DNA of 64,000 bases from Mycolicibacterium cosmeticum (GCF_000613185.1 NZ_CCBB010000001.1:2604001-2668000); one strand, 5' to 3'. Numbered from the stretch's first letter, positions 33,532 through 43,142 are shown. Made by a program: numbers and translations. The notes: a model not told the origin generated them from the letters alone.

Positions 33532-34332
33532 ATGAGTAGACCGCACATCGAGACCCGCAATGCGTGGGTGGAGTTCCCGATCTTCGACGCCAAGTCGCGC
33601 TCGCTGAAGAAAGCGTTTCTCGGCAAGGCCGGCGGCGCGATCGGGCGCAACGAGTCCAACGTGGTGGTGATCGAGGCGCTACGGGACATCACCATGTCGC
33701 TGGAGATGGGCGACCGGGTGGGCCTGGTCGGGCACAACGGGGCCGGCAAATCGACGCTGCTGCGGCTGCTGTCGGGCATCTACGAACCGACCCGCGGTTC
33801 GGCGACGGTGCGCGGACGGGTGGCCCCGGTGTTCGATCTGGGCGTCGGGATGGACCCGGAGATCTCCGGATTCGAGAACATCATCATCCGTGGGTTGTTC
33901 CTCGGGCAGACGCGCAAGCAGATGCTGGCCAAGGTCGACGAGATCGCCGAATTCACCGAGTTGGGCGACTACCTGTCGATGCCGCTGCGCACCTACTCCA
34001 CCGGTATGCGGGTGCGGCTGGCCATGGGCGTGGTCACCAGCATCGACCCCGAGATCCTGCTGCTGGACGAGGGCATCGGCGCCGTCGACGCGGAGTTCAT
34101 GCACAAGGCCCGCAGGCGGCTGCAGGATTTGGTGGCCCGCTCCGGAATCCTGGTGTTCGCAAGCCATTCCAACGAGTTCCTGGCCCAGCTGTGCAACACC
34201 GCGATGTGGGTGGACCACGGCACCATCAAGATGACCGGCGGCATCGAGGAGGTGGTCGGCGCCTACGAGGGTCCCGACGCCGCCCGGCATGTGCGCGAGG
34301 TGCTCGAGGAAAATGCCCGCACCGACCAGTGA
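33532..34332 (+). CDS. rfbE: Galactan-precursor exporter ATPase (Wzt-like)
   Basis: A 266-residue ABC ATPase of the polysaccharide-export class. Walker A GHNGAGKST is at 67-75, the signature is YSTGMRVRL and Walker B is LLLDEGIGAVD. It has the Gate-helix-type N-terminal extension (HIETRNAWVEFPIF) of Wzt/TagH proteins and no carbohydrate-binding domain. With the Wzm-like permease two genes on, it is proposed to flip lipid-linked galactan across the membrane. Corresponds to Rv3781. Its last 20 nt overlap glfT1. Confidence 0.9.
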   Translation: MSRPHIETRNAWVEFPIFDAKSRSLKKAFLGKAGGAIGRNESNVVVIEALRDITMSLEMGDRVGLVGHNGAGKSTLLRLLSGIYEPTRGSATVRGRVAPVFDLGVGMDPEISGFENIIIRGLFLGQTRKQMLAKVDEIAEFTELGDYLSMPLRTYSTGMRVRLAMGVVTSIDPEILLLDEGIGAVDAEFMHKARRRLQDLVARSGILVFASHSNEFLAQLCNTAMWVDHGTIKMTGGIEEVVGAYEGPDAARHVREVLEENARTDQ

Positions 34333-35257
34333 CACCGTCGTGGCTGTCGTCGTCACCCACCGCCGCGTCGACACGCTGGCCGCCTCGCTGGCAGCGGTGT
34401 GCGGCCAAGAGCGCGCCCCCGACCACCTGATCGTGATCGACAACGACGCCGACGATCGGGTACGCACCCTGGTCGAGGGCCAGCCGGTGCCGTCCACCTA
34501 TCTCGGTTCGCGCCGAAACCTCGGTGGCGCAGGCGGTTTCGCGCTCGGGATGTTGCATGCGCTGACGCTCGGCGCGGACTGGATCTGGCTGGCCGACGAC
34601 GACGGCCGACCCGCCGACGCCACCGTCCTCGGCACGTTGTTGCGTTGCGCTGCAGCGCATTCCCTGGCCGAGGTGTCGCCGGTGGTGTGCGATATGGACC
34701 AGCCGGACCGGTTGGCGTTCCCGCTGCGTCGCGGGCTGGTGTGGCGCCGGTGGGCCGCCGAGCTGCGTGAGGGCAGCAGCGACCTGCTCCCGGGCATCGC
34801 CTCGTTGTTCAACGGGGCGTTGTTCTCCGCGGCGGCCGTGGAAGCCGTTGGCGTTCCGGACCTTCGGCTGTTCATCCGTGGCGACGAGGTGGACCTGCAC
34901 CGCCGGCTGGTGTTGTCGGGGGTGGCCTTCGGCACCTGCCTTGAGGCGGTGTACCTGCACCCCTACGGGTCCGACGAGTTCAAACCGATCCTCGGTGGGC
35001 GGATGCACACCCAGTACCCGGACAACGACGTCAAGCGCTACTACACCTACCGCAACCGGGGCTATGTGCAAGCCCAGCGCGGTCAACGCCGCCTGATCCC
35101 GCAGGAGTGGCTGCGATTCGGCTGGTACTTCCTGATCACCCGCCGCGACCCGGCGGGGCTGCGAGAGTGGTTGCGGCTGCGGAAGCTGGGGCGGCAGGAG
35201 AAATTCGAGAGGTACAAGGGCCAGGGCGAGCGAAGCGACGGGAGGATAATTCAGTGA
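34313..35257 (+). CDS. glfT1: Galactofuranosyltransferase GlfT1
   Basis: A 314-residue GT2-family enzyme. It adds the first two galactofuranose residues to decaprenyl-PP-GlcNAc-Rha in arabinogalactan synthesis. The nucleotide fold begins VVAVVVTHRR; the metal-binding motif is Asp95-Asp-Asp97 in WLADDDGRP. The catalytic-base region contains RGDEVDLHRR. The C-terminal tail (GQGERSDGR) is encoded by a copy of the dispersed GGGCGAGCG-AGCGACGGGAG repeat and probably extends the usual protein by a few residues. Start ATG 34313 lies inside the ABC gene. Confidence 0.9.
   Translation: MPAPTSDTVVAVVVTHRRVDTLAASLAAVCGQERAPDHLIVIDNDADDRVRTLVEGQPVPSTYLGSRRNLGGAGGFALGMLHALTLGADWIWLADDDGRPADATVLGTLLRCAAAHSLAEVSPVVCDMDQPDRLAFPLRRGLVWRRWAAELREGSSDLLPGIASLFNGALFSAAAVEAVGVPDLRLFIRGDEVDLHRRLVLSGVAFGTCLEAVYLHPYGSDEFKPILGGRMHTQYPDNDVKRYYTYRNRGYVQAQRGQRRLIPQEWLRFGWYFLITRRDPAGLREWLRLRKLGRQEKFERYKGQGERSDGRIIQ
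35224..35246 (+). repeat. Dispersed GCGAGCG-n-AGCGACGGGAG repeat at the end of glfT1
   Basis: GGGCGAGCGAAGCGACGGGAG here matches the unit that is repeated in tandem at 49971-50075, apart from one base. It encodes the last residues of GlfT1 and supplies the GGGAGG ribosome site of the next gene. Confidence 0.6.
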
Positions 35258-36084
35258 CGTTCACCGACGCGGCAGCACAATCGAAGACCTTCACCCGCGC
35301 CTGGGGTGACCTGGTTTCCGGTTTCGGCAAGCGGGAGCTGTGGCTGCACCTGGGGTGGCAGGACATCAAGCAGCGGTACCGGCGCAGCGTGCTGGGCCCG
35401 TTCTGGATCACCATCGCCACCGGCACCATGGCCGTGGCACTCGGCGGGCTGTACTCGCAGTTGTTCCACCTCAAGCTGGCCGAGCACCTGCCCTACGTCA
35501 CCCTCGGGCTGATCATCTGGAACATGATCAACGCGGCCATCATCGAAGGCGCCGAGGTGTTCATCGCCAACGAGGGCTTGATCAAACAGCTCCCCACGCC
35601 GCTGAGCGTGCACGTCTACCGGCTGGTGTGGCGCCAGGTCCTGCTGTTCGCGCACAACATCATCATCTTCGTCATCATCGCGATCATCTTCCCGCAGCCG
35701 TGGAAGTGGACCGACCTGATGTTCATCCCCGCCCTGGCCCTGATCGTGGCCAATTGTGTCTGGGTCGCACTGTGTTTCGGCATCCTGGCGACCCGATACC
35801 GCGATATCAGCCCGCTGTTGTTCAGCCTGGTGCAGCTGCTGTTCTACATGACGCCGATCATCTGGAACGACCAGACGCTGCGCGACCAGGGGGCCGGCGG
35901 GTGGGCCAAGATCATCGAGTTCAACCCGCTGCTGCACTACGTCGACATCGTCCGGGCGCCGCTGCTGGGCGCGGATCAGGAGCTGCGGCACTGGATCGTG
36001 GTGCTGGTGTTCACCGTGCTGGGCTGGCTGATGGCGGCGCTGGCCATGCGTCAGTACCGCGCCCGGGTGCCGTACTGGGTGTAG
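35254..36084 (+). CDS. rfbD: Galactan-precursor exporter permease (Wzm-like)
   Basis: A 276-residue ABC-2-type permease. It has an amphipathic N-terminal segment (WQDIKQRYRRSVLGPFW) before six membrane helices, as in Wzm/TagG. The signature LIWNMINAAIIEGAEVF and the C-terminal RARVPYWV are conserved. It pairs with the ATPase at 33532 to move lipid-linked galactan. Corresponds to Rv3783. The start GTG (35254) overlaps the glfT1 stop (GTGA). Confidence 0.9.
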   Translation: MTFTDAAAQSKTFTRAWGDLVSGFGKRELWLHLGWQDIKQRYRRSVLGPFWITIATGTMAVALGGLYSQLFHLKLAEHLPYVTLGLIIWNMINAAIIEGAEVFIANEGLIKQLPTPLSVHVYRLVWRQVLLFAHNIIIFVIIAIIFPQPWKWTDLMFIPALALIVANCVWVALCFGILATRYRDISPLLFSLVQLLFYMTPIIWNDQTLRDQGAGGWAKIIEFNPLLHYVDIVRAPLLGADQELRHWIVVLVFTVLGWLMAALAMRQYRARVPYWV

Positions 36085-36179
36085 TTCGGCCGTTCACCTC
36101 GACGCCATCGCAGATTCGGGTCCGGCGCGTTGAATGGCGCTCAGCGCACATCTGACGTCCCAGATTCCCAGGAGCAGCC

Positions 36180-36785
36180 ATGACCGATGTCATCAACGGC
36201 GAAACCGCCACCCCCGCCCCGGAGAACGTCATCGAGGCCGAACTCATGCCGATGGACGGCGAGGCCGACACGCAACGCCCGGTGCTGGCGATTCGGGAGG
36301 TGCTGGGCCGCCAGCTCGCGGCCGGGCACAGCCTGTCCGGCGAACTCGTCACCGTCGCCACCGACACCGCCGCGGCCCTGGTGGAAGCACCCGCGAAGGT
36401 GATCGCCGCGATCCGCGACGGCGCCACCCTGCCGACCGCGTTCGGTGAGACGGGCGACGCCGTGCAGGTGGCCGTCGGCGATGCCGGGGCGCGGCTGCGG
36501 CACGCCGTCGGCGATTACGTCGGCCAGCAGGCCACGCTGCCCAACGCCGTCCTCACCGGTGCGGCCGAGGTGGCGGGCTCGCTGGTGCGGGCCCAGGGGT
36601 CGCTGGCCGCCTCGGCCGTGGACGGCGTCTTCAGCGTCGCGACCGTCGCCAGCCGGGGCGGTGACGTCCGCGATGCCCTCGACCAGGAGTGGAGCGAGCT
36701 CAACGCCACCGCCGTCGCCGCGCGCGACGCCGTGCAGGCGCGGGTGTCGGCCGCCCGCCAGGGCATCCGGGACGCGATCGCCTGA
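36180..36785 (+). CDS. Alanine-rich helical protein of unknown function
   Basis: A 201-residue protein, very rich in Ala and Val, without signal peptide or membrane segment. Nearly the whole length reads as amphipathic helices (for example DTAAALVEAPAKVIAAIRDG), reminiscent of phasins, HbhA-like or apolipoprotein-like proteins. I do not recognise a family. An AGGAGC ribosome site precedes ATG 36180. It stands alone between the galactan genes and a zinc-ribbon gene, with palindromic DNA downstream. Confidence 0.6.
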   Translation: MTDVINGETATPAPENVIEAELMPMDGEADTQRPVLAIREVLGRQLAAGHSLSGELVTVATDTAAALVEAPAKVIAAIRDGATLPTAFGETGDAVQVAVGDAGARLRHAVGDYVGQQATLPNAVLTGAAEVAGSLVRAQGSLAASAVDGVFSVATVASRGGDVRDALDQEWSELNATAVAARDAVQARVSAARQGIRDAIA

Positions 36786-36801
36786 CCCAGGCGCGGCGAG
36801 C

Positions 36802-36854
36802 GTGAACTCGTGCTCGACGGATCGCCGATTCATCGCACACGAGATCACGTTCAC
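36802..36854. repeat. Intergenic palindromic element
   Basis: GTGAACTCGTG (36802-36812) is matched inverted by CACGAGATCACGTTCAC (36838-36854), with a bulge of a few bases on the right arm. It lies in the 104-bp gap between the helical protein and the zinc-ribbon gene. The GCGAGCG just upstream of the left arm resembles the core of the other palindromes in this window. Confidence 0.5.
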
Positions 36855-36889
36855 AGGCACTTCCCAGCCTGTTCGTGCGTTGACGACTC

Positions 36890-37207
36890 ATGAGCATTCC
36901 GCCATATGAGCCGCCGACGTCTCCCGGAGCGCCCCACGTGGGCAACACCCTGCTGTGCCCGAAATGCGCCGGGGTGATGAAGACCTACGAACGCAACGGC
37001 GTGCACCTGGAACAGTGCGACACCTGTCGTGGCATCTTCCTGGACTTCGGCGAACTGGAGGCGCTGACCCAGATGGAGAACCGGTTCGTCGCCGCGCCGC
37101 CGCCCCCGCCGCAGCAACAGGGCTACGGGTACGGCCCGCAGTGGGGGCACCGGGGCAACAAGCACTACCGCAAGCAGGGTTTCGGGCGGCTGTTCTTCTC
37201 CAGTTAG
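36890..37207 (+). CDS. TFIIB-type zinc-ribbon protein
   Basis: A 105-residue protein. The zinc ribbon is CPKC (residues 23-26) and CDTC (43-46) with the conserved CRGIFLDFGELEAL that defines the zf-TFIIB family. The rest is Pro/Gln/Gly/Tyr-rich with a basic end. Such proteins are common and uncharacterised in Actinobacteria. The stop TAG overlaps that of the convergent kinase gene. Confidence 0.82.
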   Translation: MSIPPYEPPTSPGAPHVGNTLLCPKCAGVMKTYERNGVHLEQCDTCRGIFLDFGELEALTQMENRFVAAPPPPPQQQGYGYGPQWGHRGNKHYRKQGFGRLFFSS

Positions 37208-37887
37208 TCCATCCGGGCGCAGGCCGCGGCCAGCAGCGGATCCTCGGGATGCCGGGCGGCCGCCGCCAGGACCGCGGCGCGCGCGAACGGTTCCAGCACC
37301 GGCCACGGGTCACCGGGTGGGATCGCCGGGCCCGCCCCGGCGCGGTAACCGTCGACGAAGCGGTACCAGTCGGCGTCCGGGATCATGCCGGCCGCCCAGA
37401 ATCCGGCCGGCCGCGCCAAATCCCACGCCGGGTCGCCGACGGCGAGGTCATCGATGTCGATCAGCACCCATTGGCCGGCGGTGTGGCCGAGCTGGCCGAG
37501 GTGAAAGTCACCGTGTACCAATGTCGGTCGGGCCTGCCGGGCAGCGGGCGGGGCGGCCAGGGCCGGCAACTCACCCAGTGGCTCGTGGTGCAGCCGGGCC
37601 AGTAGCCGCCCCGCCTGGTACCAGGGCAGGTCCACCGGCCGTTGGGCCACCACCTCGACGCGCGGCCACCGGGTGACCCAGCGGTCGCCGCGTGGCTCGG
37701 GGTCGACGCTCAGCGGTGTCAGCAGCTCGGGGCAACGCGCGGCGACCCGCAGGCGTTGACGCAACGCCTGCGGGTCGGTGCCCGGCGCATGCAGCTTCGT
37801 CACGATGTCACCGTCGACGGTGACGACGGCGCGGCCACTCAGCGGCGCGGCGCCTTCATCCGGGTCGCGACGTTGAACCGGTTCCAC
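37204..37887 (-). CDS. APH-fold phosphotransferase
   Basis: A 227-residue kinase-like protein shorter than standard APH enzymes. The catalytic HGDFHLGQL and metal-binding IDIDDL motifs are intact in the C-terminal half. The N-terminal nucleotide lobe (VVTVDGDIVTKLHAPG) is short. The start is unclear: GTG 37887 overlaps the upstream gene by 49 nt, and no better start is visible. It probably phosphorylates a small metabolite or sugar. Confidence 0.72.
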   Translation of the reverse strand: MEPVQRRDPDEGAAPLSGRAVVTVDGDIVTKLHAPGTDPQALRQRLRVAARCPELLTPLSVDPEPRGDRWVTRWPRVEVVAQRPVDLPWYQAGRLLARLHHEPLGELPALAAPPAARQARPTLVHGDFHLGQLGHTAGQWVLIDIDDLAVGDPAWDLARPAGFWAAGMIPDADWYRFVDGYRAGAGPAIPPGDPWPVLEPFARAAVLAAAARHPEDPLLAAACARMD

Positions 37888-38309
37888 GCGTTGATGGTGA
37901 CAGCCATCGCGATCACCTGCGCCAGCTCCTTCTCGCTGAACACGGCGGCGGCCTTCGCGTACACCTCGTCGGAGACGTGGCCGTGGTGCAGTTCGGTGAT
38001 GGCCTCGGTCAGCTCCAGGGCGGCACGCTCGCGTTCGGTGAACAGGTTGCCGGCCTCCTCCCAGGCCGCCACGAGGGCCAGGCGCTGCTCGGTCTCGCCG
38101 TGCTTGCGGGCGTCCGCGACGTGCATGTCGAGGCAGAACGCGCAGTGGTTGATCTGGCTGGCCCGGATCTTGATGAGCTCGCCGATGGTCGGGTCGACGT
38201 CCTGGGCCGCGGCGCCGGACAGCTTCATCATGGCGTCGTACAACTCGGGCGAGACCTTGTAGATCTGCACGCGGTCCAGGGCGGTGGGGTGTTCGAGTGT
38301 CTGTGTCAT
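37839..38309 (-). CDS. Carboxymuconolactone decarboxylase/AhpD-family protein
   Basis: A 156-residue all-helical protein. It has the AhpD-type redox site CAFCLDMH (Cys-x-x-Cys with His three residues later) followed by EAGNLFTERERAALELTEAIT. This subgroup is predicted to be alkylhydroperoxidase-like. It is divergent from a MocR-type regulator with 46 bp between the starts, so it is the probable regulated target. Confidence 0.85.
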   Translation of the reverse strand: MTQTLEHPTALDRVQIYKVSPELYDAMMKLSGAAAQDVDPTIGELIKIRASQINHCAFCLDMHVADARKHGETEQRLALVAAWEEAGNLFTERERAALELTEAITELHHGHVSDEVYAKAAAVFSEKELAQVIAMAVTINAWNRFNVATRMKAPRR

Positions 38310-38355
38310 GCCTGCAACGCTAGCCACCAAAGACCCATCTACATGGTTCAATTCG

Positions 38356-39777
38356 ATGGTGACTTCGTGGGCCAATTCTGGGCCGGCCAATTCTGGCGCG
38401 CGGGACCTGCATCTCGACCTGCGCGAGGTCATCACCCCCGGCGCCCGCGGTGCCCGAGAACTGCTGCTCAACGCCCTGCGCCAGGCCGTGCGATCCGGGC
38501 GGCTGACGGCCGGCACCATGCTCCCGCCGTCCCGCAGCCTGGCGACCGATCTCGGGCTGTCCCGCAACACCGTCGCCGACGCCTACGCCGAACTGGTTGC
38601 CGAAGGCTGGTTGGCGTCGCGCCAGGGCGCCGGCACCTGGGTGGTGAACACCGGCGCCACCCCGCTGCCCGCCCGGCCACGCGGCACCCCGGGCGCCCCA
38701 CGCCACAACCTGATGCCGGGCTCCCCCGACGTCGCGGCCTTCCCCCGCACGGCCTGGCTGGCCGCCACCCGCCGCATGCTGGCCACCGCACCGAATGACG
38801 CTCTGCGCATGGGTGACCCGCGCGGTCGCATCGAATTGCGCACGGCGCTGGCCGAATATCTGGCCCGGGTGCGCGGGGTCCGCGCCACCCCCGACGAGAT
38901 CGTCATCTGCGCGGGCACCCGGCACGCCGTCGAGATCCTCGGCCGGGCGCTGGGCGGACCGTTCGCGGTGGAGGCCTACGGCCTATTCCTGTTCCGCAAC
39001 GCCCTTGCCGCCCAAGGCGTCTCGACCATACCCATCGATGTCGACGACCGAGGCGCCGTCGTCGAAGATTTGCCCGACGGTGTCCGTGCCGCGTTGCTGA
39101 CCCCGGCACACCACTTTCCGCACGGGGTGCCGCTGCACCCGGCCCGGCGCACCGCCGCGTGCGAGTGGGCGCACCGCACCGGGGCATACCTCATCGAGGA
39201 CGACTACGACGGCGAGTTCCGCTACGACCGCCAGCCCATCGGGGCGGTGCAGGGCCTGGATCCGGACCGGGTGGTGTACTGCGGCTCGGCCAGCAAGAGC
39301 ATGTCACCGGTGCTGCGGCTGGGCTGGATGGTGGTGCCCGGCGACCTGCTCGACCCGGTGCTCGCGGCGATGGGAGGTGACCAGTTCTACGTCAGCGGGC
39401 TGGCCGCCCTGACCATGGCCGACTTCATCGCACATGGCAGCTACGACAAGCACATCCGGCGCATGCGGCTGGCCTACCGACGCCGGCGCGACCGCCTGGT
39501 CGCGGCGCTGGAACCTCTGGGCGTGGGGGTCAGTGGACTGTCGGCCGGGCTGCATCTGCTGCTCACCCTGCCCGAGGGCACCGAGGCCGAGGTGGTGCGC
39601 CGGGCGGGGGACGCCGGGATCGCGTTGTCCGGCCTGGCCATGCTGCGGCATCCGGACGCCGGCCCCGGCACACCGGTCCGCGACGGGGTGGTGGTGAGCT
39701 TCGGCACGCCGGCCGAGCATGCGTTCGGCCCCGCGGTGGACGCGTTGTGCGAAGTGCTGGCCGGGATCAATCGGTGA
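38356..39777 (+). CDS. MocR/PdxR-type GntR-aminotransferase regulator
   Basis: A 473-residue fusion. Residues 20-95 form a GntR winged helix (GRLTAGTMLPPSRSLATDLGLSRNTVADAYAEL). A linker follows, then a fold-type I aminotransferase domain with the aldimine lysine in CGSASKSMSP. Such proteins sense PLP or an amino compound and control adjacent genes. The ATG at 38356 is chosen over 38284, which would read through the divergent AhpD-like gene. The 3' end overlaps the convergent HD gene by 11 bp. Confidence 0.86.
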   Translation: MVTSWANSGPANSGARDLHLDLREVITPGARGARELLLNALRQAVRSGRLTAGTMLPPSRSLATDLGLSRNTVADAYAELVAEGWLASRQGAGTWVVNTGATPLPARPRGTPGAPRHNLMPGSPDVAAFPRTAWLAATRRMLATAPNDALRMGDPRGRIELRTALAEYLARVRGVRATPDEIVICAGTRHAVEILGRALGGPFAVEAYGLFLFRNALAAQGVSTIPIDVDDRGAVVEDLPDGVRAALLTPAHHFPHGVPLHPARRTAACEWAHRTGAYLIEDDYDGEFRYDRQPIGAVQGLDPDRVVYCGSASKSMSPVLRLGWMVVPGDLLDPVLAAMGGDQFYVSGLAALTMADFIAHGSYDKHIRRMRLAYRRRRDRLVAALEPLGVGVSGLSAGLHLLLTLPEGTEAEVVRRAGDAGIALSGLAMLRHPDAGPGTPVRDGVVVSFGTPAEHAFGPAVDALCEVLAGINR

Positions 39778-40399
39778 GCGAGCGCAGTTCGGCGGACAGA
39801 TTGGCCCGCGCGGCGGCCTCCCACAGCCGCCTGCCCCGCTCGGTGCGATACAGCGACGGACCGGCCAGCAGCGCCCTGATGACCCGCGCCCGCCCGGCCC
39901 GGAAATCCGCATCGGCAACGTGCCCGTACTCGGCCCGCACCTTGGCGGTGTTGGTCCGGTACTCCTGTGGCGGCAGCCCGAGGACGGCCAGGTCGGCGTC
40001 GGAGAGCACCTGCCCGTTGCGGTCGTCGTCGGCCGGGTCGTGCTCGACCGTCAGCCGGACCAACCGGGCCACCTCGGCCACCAATGCCGGGGCCACCCCG
40101 AGCGCGGTGAGATCCGACTCGGCCAGCAGGGCGCTGTTCTCCTCGTCGTCGGGCCGGCCCGCGTACACGGCGTCGTGATACCAGGCGGCCAGCCGGACCG
40201 CGTCGACGTCGTCGGCGGCATCAGCATCCTCGGCCAACTGATCCACCGCCTGCAGCACCCCGCGCAGGTGCGAAAGGTCGTGGTAGCGGCGATGCGGTTC
40301 GGTCCACCTGGCCAACAGCGCGGCACCCGTGGCGTCGACGGCCGGCGCCGCGCTGTGGCGCGTCAGCAACCGCCGCCACGCCTCGAGCAGATCGGTCAC
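39767..40399 (-). CDS. Predicted HD-superfamily metal-dependent phosphohydrolase
   Basis: A 210-residue protein of the COG4339-type HD family. It has RRYHDLSHL near residue 40, WYHDAVY (the His-Asp pair) near residue 82, and a later EHDPADDD. The substrate is unknown. GTG 40399 is used; a GTG two codons earlier is possible. It is divergent from gtrA, with 43 bp between the starts. Confidence 0.8.
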   Translation of the reverse strand: MTDLLEAWRRLLTRHSAAPAVDATGAALLARWTEPHRRYHDLSHLRGVLQAVDQLAEDADAADDVDAVRLAAWYHDAVYAGRPDDEENSALLAESDLTALGVAPALVAEVARLVRLTVEHDPADDDRNGQVLSDADLAVLGLPPQEYRTNTAKVRAEYGHVADADFRAGRARVIRALLAGPSLYRTERGRRLWEAAARANLSAELRSLTD

Positions 40400-40442
40400 G
40401 CGCACATTGTTGCAGCAGCGCGCGCGGTTAAGCTTCGCGGCG

Positions 40443-40844
40443 ATGACTGAGTCAGCACCTCTGAGCCTGCGCACCCAGGCGTGGCGTTTCCTGGTCACCG
40501 GCGGCCTGTCCGCCTGTGTGGACTTCGGGCTGTACGTGCTGTTGCTGACGGTGGGGCTGCAGGTCAACGTGGCCAAGACGCTGAGCTTCATCGCGGGCAC
40601 CACCACCGCCTACCTGATCAACCGGCGGTGGACCTTCCAGGCACCGCCCAGCACGGCCCGCTTCATCGCGGTCGTCGCGCTGTACGCGCTGACCTACGCG
40701 GTACAGGTCGGCATCAACTATGTGTTCTATCTCAAATTCGCCGGCCAGCCCTGGCAGGTGCCGGTGGCCTTCGTGATCGCCCAGGGCACCGCCACCGTCA
40801 TCAACTTCGTGGTGCAACGCGCGGTGATATTCAGGTTGCGCTGA
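40443..40844 (+). CDS. gtrA: GtrA-family membrane protein of the DPA pathway
   Basis: A 133-residue protein with four membrane helices and the GtrA signature [19 protein letters not shown] near the start plus INRRWTFQ. It corresponds to M. tuberculosis Rv3789, proposed either to flip decaprenyl-phosphoryl-arabinose or to recruit AftA. It lies 40 nt upstream of dprE1, first in the dprE1-dprE2-aftA run, which supports a role with that lipid-linked sugar. Confidence 0.88.
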   Translation: MTESAPLSLRTQAWRFLVTGGLSACVDFGLYVLLLTVGLQVNVAKTLSFIAGTTTAYLINRRWTFQAPPSTARFIAVVALYALTYAVQVGINYVFYLKFAGQPWQVPVAFVIAQGTATVINFVVQRAVIFRLR

Positions 40845-40884
40845 ATCCGCCCCGGTAGCCGGACCGGTATCGTCTGGCACTGAT

Positions 40885-42285
40885 ATGTCTACCGACCTTC
40901 CCCTTACGCCCCGATCCCTGACCGGGTTCGGCCGGACCGCGCCCAGCGTCGCGCAGGTGCTGTCCACCCCCGACGTCGAGGTGATCGCGGCGGCCGTTCG
41001 GCAGGTGGCCGACGCCGACGCCGCCAGTCCGTCCCATCTGCGGCGCGGCATCGTGGCCCGCGGACTCGGCCGCTCCTACGGTGACCATGCCTGCAACGGG
41101 GGCGGCATCGTCGTCGACATGACGCGCCTGAACCGGATCCATTCGCTGTCGTCCGAGACGGCGATCGCCGACGTGGACGCCGGGGTGAGCCTGGACCAGC
41201 TGATGAAGGCCGCGCTGCCGTTCGGGTTGTGGGTTCCGGTACTGCCCGGCACCCGGCAGGTGACGGTCGGCGGCGCCATCGGCTCCGACATCCACGGCAA
41301 GAACCACCACAGCGCGGGCAGCTTCGGCAATCACGTGCTGTCGCTGGACTTGCTGATGGCCGACGGTGAGGTGCGCACGCTGACCCCCGAGGGGTCCACG
41401 AGTGAGTTGTTCTGGGCCACCATCGGCGGAAACGGCTTGACCGGCATCGTGATCCGGGCCCGCATCGCCATGACCCGGACCGAAACCGCGTACTTCATCG
41501 CCGATGGTGTCGCGACGGCCGACCTGGACGAGACCATCGCCGTGCATCTGGACGGCAGCGAGGACAAGTACACCTACTCCAGCGCCTGGTTCGACCTGAT
41601 CAGCCCGCCGCCGAAACTGGGGCGCGCCGCCGTCAGCCGCGGCAGCCTGGCCAGGCTCGATCAACTGCCCAAGAAACTGGCCAAGAATCCGCTGAAATTC
41701 GATGCGCCGCAGCTTCTCACGGTGCCCGACATCTTCCCCATCAGCGCCATGAACAAGCTGTCGTTCACCGCGATCGGCGAGGTGTACTACCGGCTCGGCG
41801 GCACCTATCAGGGCAAGATCTTGAACCTGTCGCAGTTCTACCACATGCTCGACCTGGTCAGCGGCTGGAACAACGCTTACGGCCCAGCAGGTTTCGCGCA
41901 ACACCAGTTCCTGGTACCGCCCGATGCGCTCGACGAGTTCAAGGACATCATCCGGTGGATCCAGACCAGCGGGCACTACTCGGCACTCAACGTCTTCAAA
42001 CTGTTCGGCCCCGGTAACAAGGCGCCGCTGAGCTTCCCGATGGCCGGCTGGAACGTCGCCATGGATTTCCCGATGAAACCCGGCGTCAACGAATTCCTCA
42101 ACGAACTGGACGACCGCGCAATGGAATTCGGTGGCCGCGTGTACACCGCGAAGGACTCCCGGGTCAGCGCCGAGAAGTTCCACAAGATGTACCCGCGCAT
42201 CGACGAATGGATTGCCGTGCGCCGCAAGGCCGATCCGAACGGTGTGTTCGCCTCCGATATGGCCCGCCGTCTAGAACTGCTGTAG
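40885..42285 (+). CDS. dprE1: Decaprenylphosphoryl-beta-D-ribose 2'-oxidase DprE1 (Cys387-equivalent is Ala392)
   Basis: A 466-residue FAD enzyme of the VAO fold. It oxidises decaprenyl-phosphoryl-ribose at C2', the first epimerisation step to the arabinose donor. The FAD-binding segment [21 protein letters not shown] and the following [10 protein letters not shown] are conserved. The substrate-site segment reads [13 protein letters not shown], where M. tuberculosis has WNICVDF with Cys387, the residue covalently hit by benzothiazinones. The aligned codon (42058-42060) is GCC, Ala392. The C-terminus MARRLELL is as in M. tuberculosis. It probably works in a complex with DprE2. Confidence 0.95.
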   Translation: MSTDLPLTPRSLTGFGRTAPSVAQVLSTPDVEVIAAAVRQVADADAASPSHLRRGIVARGLGRSYGDHACNGGGIVVDMTRLNRIHSLSSETAIADVDAGVSLDQLMKAALPFGLWVPVLPGTRQVTVGGAIGSDIHGKNHHSAGSFGNHVLSLDLLMADGEVRTLTPEGSTSELFWATIGGNGLTGIVIRARIAMTRTETAYFIADGVATADLDETIAVHLDGSEDKYTYSSAWFDLISPPPKLGRAAVSRGSLARLDQLPKKLAKNPLKFDAPQLLTVPDIFPISAMNKLSFTAIGEVYYRLGGTYQGKILNLSQFYHMLDLVSGWNNAYGPAGFAQHQFLVPPDALDEFKDIIRWIQTSGHYSALNVFKLFGPGNKAPLSFPMAGWNVAMDFPMKPGVNEFLNELDDRAMEFGGRVYTAKDSRVSAEKFHKMYPRIDEWIAVRRKADPNGVFASDMARRLELL

Positions 42286-42304
42286 AAAGGCACCCCGCGT
42301 AACC

Positions 42305-43084
42305 ATGATCGACGCCACCGGCAACCCACAGACCATCCTGCTGCTGGGCGGAACATCCGAGATCGCGCTGGCCATCGCCGAGCGGTACCTGCGCAACGCG
42401 AAGGCACGGGTCATCCTGGCCGACCTGCCCAACGCACCCAAGCGCGAAGCCGCCATCGCCCAGCTCGAGTCCGCCGGCGCGAAGTCGGTGCAGTACCTGG
42501 ATTTCGACGCCCTGGACACCGCCTCACACCCGAAGGTGATCGAAGCCGCCTGGGCCGACGGCGACGTCGACGTCGCGGTGGTCGCCTTCGGCGTGCTCGG
42601 GGACGCCGAGGAGTTGTGGCAGAACCAGGCCAAGGCGGTGGCCACCGCCCAGATCAACTACGTCGCCGCGGTATCGGTGGGCGTACTGGTCGGCGAGAAG
42701 ATGCGCGCCCAGGGTTTCGGACAGATCATCGCGATGTCCTCGGTGGCCGGCGAGCGGGTCCGCCGCTCCAATTTCGTGTACGGCTCCACCAAGGCCGGCC
42801 TGGACGGTTTCTACCTTGGGCTGGGAGAGGCGTTGCGCGAGTTCGGGGTTCACGTGCTGGTGATCCGGCCCGGTCAGGTACGCACCACCACCACACTCGA
42901 GCACTGGAAGGCCACCGGCGCCAAGGAAGCCCCGTTCACGGTGGACAAGGAACAGGTGGCCGACCTGGCGGTGACCGCGGCCGCCAAGGGCAAGGACCTG
43001 GTCTGGGCGCCCGGGCAGGTGCGGGTGCTGATGTCGGTGCTGCGGCACATCCCGCGCCCGGTCTTCCGCAAGCTACCCATCTGA
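42305..43084 (+). CDS. dprE2: Decaprenylphosphoryl-2-keto-beta-D-erythro-pentose reductase DprE2
   Basis: A 259-residue SDR-type reductase. It uses NADH to reduce the DprE1 product to decaprenyl-phosphoryl-arabinose. The N-terminal cofactor motif [16 protein letters not shown] is an atypical SDR variant, as in other DprE2 proteins. The catalytic Ser in MSSVAGERV and the YxxxK pair in [11 protein letters not shown] are intact. It starts 19 nt after dprE1. Confidence 0.93.
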   Translation: MIDATGNPQTILLLGGTSEIALAIAERYLRNAKARVILADLPNAPKREAAIAQLESAGAKSVQYLDFDALDTASHPKVIEAAWADGDVDVAVVAFGVLGDAEELWQNQAKAVATAQINYVAAVSVGVLVGEKMRAQGFGQIIAMSSVAGERVRRSNFVYGSTKAGLDGFYLGLGEALREFGVHVLVIRPGQVRTTTTLEHWKATGAKEAPFTVDKEQVADLAVTAAAKGKDLVWAPGQVRVLMSVLRHIPRPVFRKLPI

Positions 43085-43142
43085 TGTTGCCCGGGGCTGG
43101 GGGCACCACCCGAGTGCGGGGGAGAGCGGAGCGACCCGGGAA
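43085..43142 (+). repeat. GC-rich dispersed repeat upstream of aftA
   Basis: The 58 nt between dprE2 and aftA read GGGGCTGGGGGCACCACCCG, then a run of G with GAGAGCGGAGCGACCCGGGA. The second half resembles the GCGAGCG-n-AGCGACGGGAG repeat at 35224 and 49971. The last GGGAA may serve as the aftA ribosome site. Confidence 0.45.
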
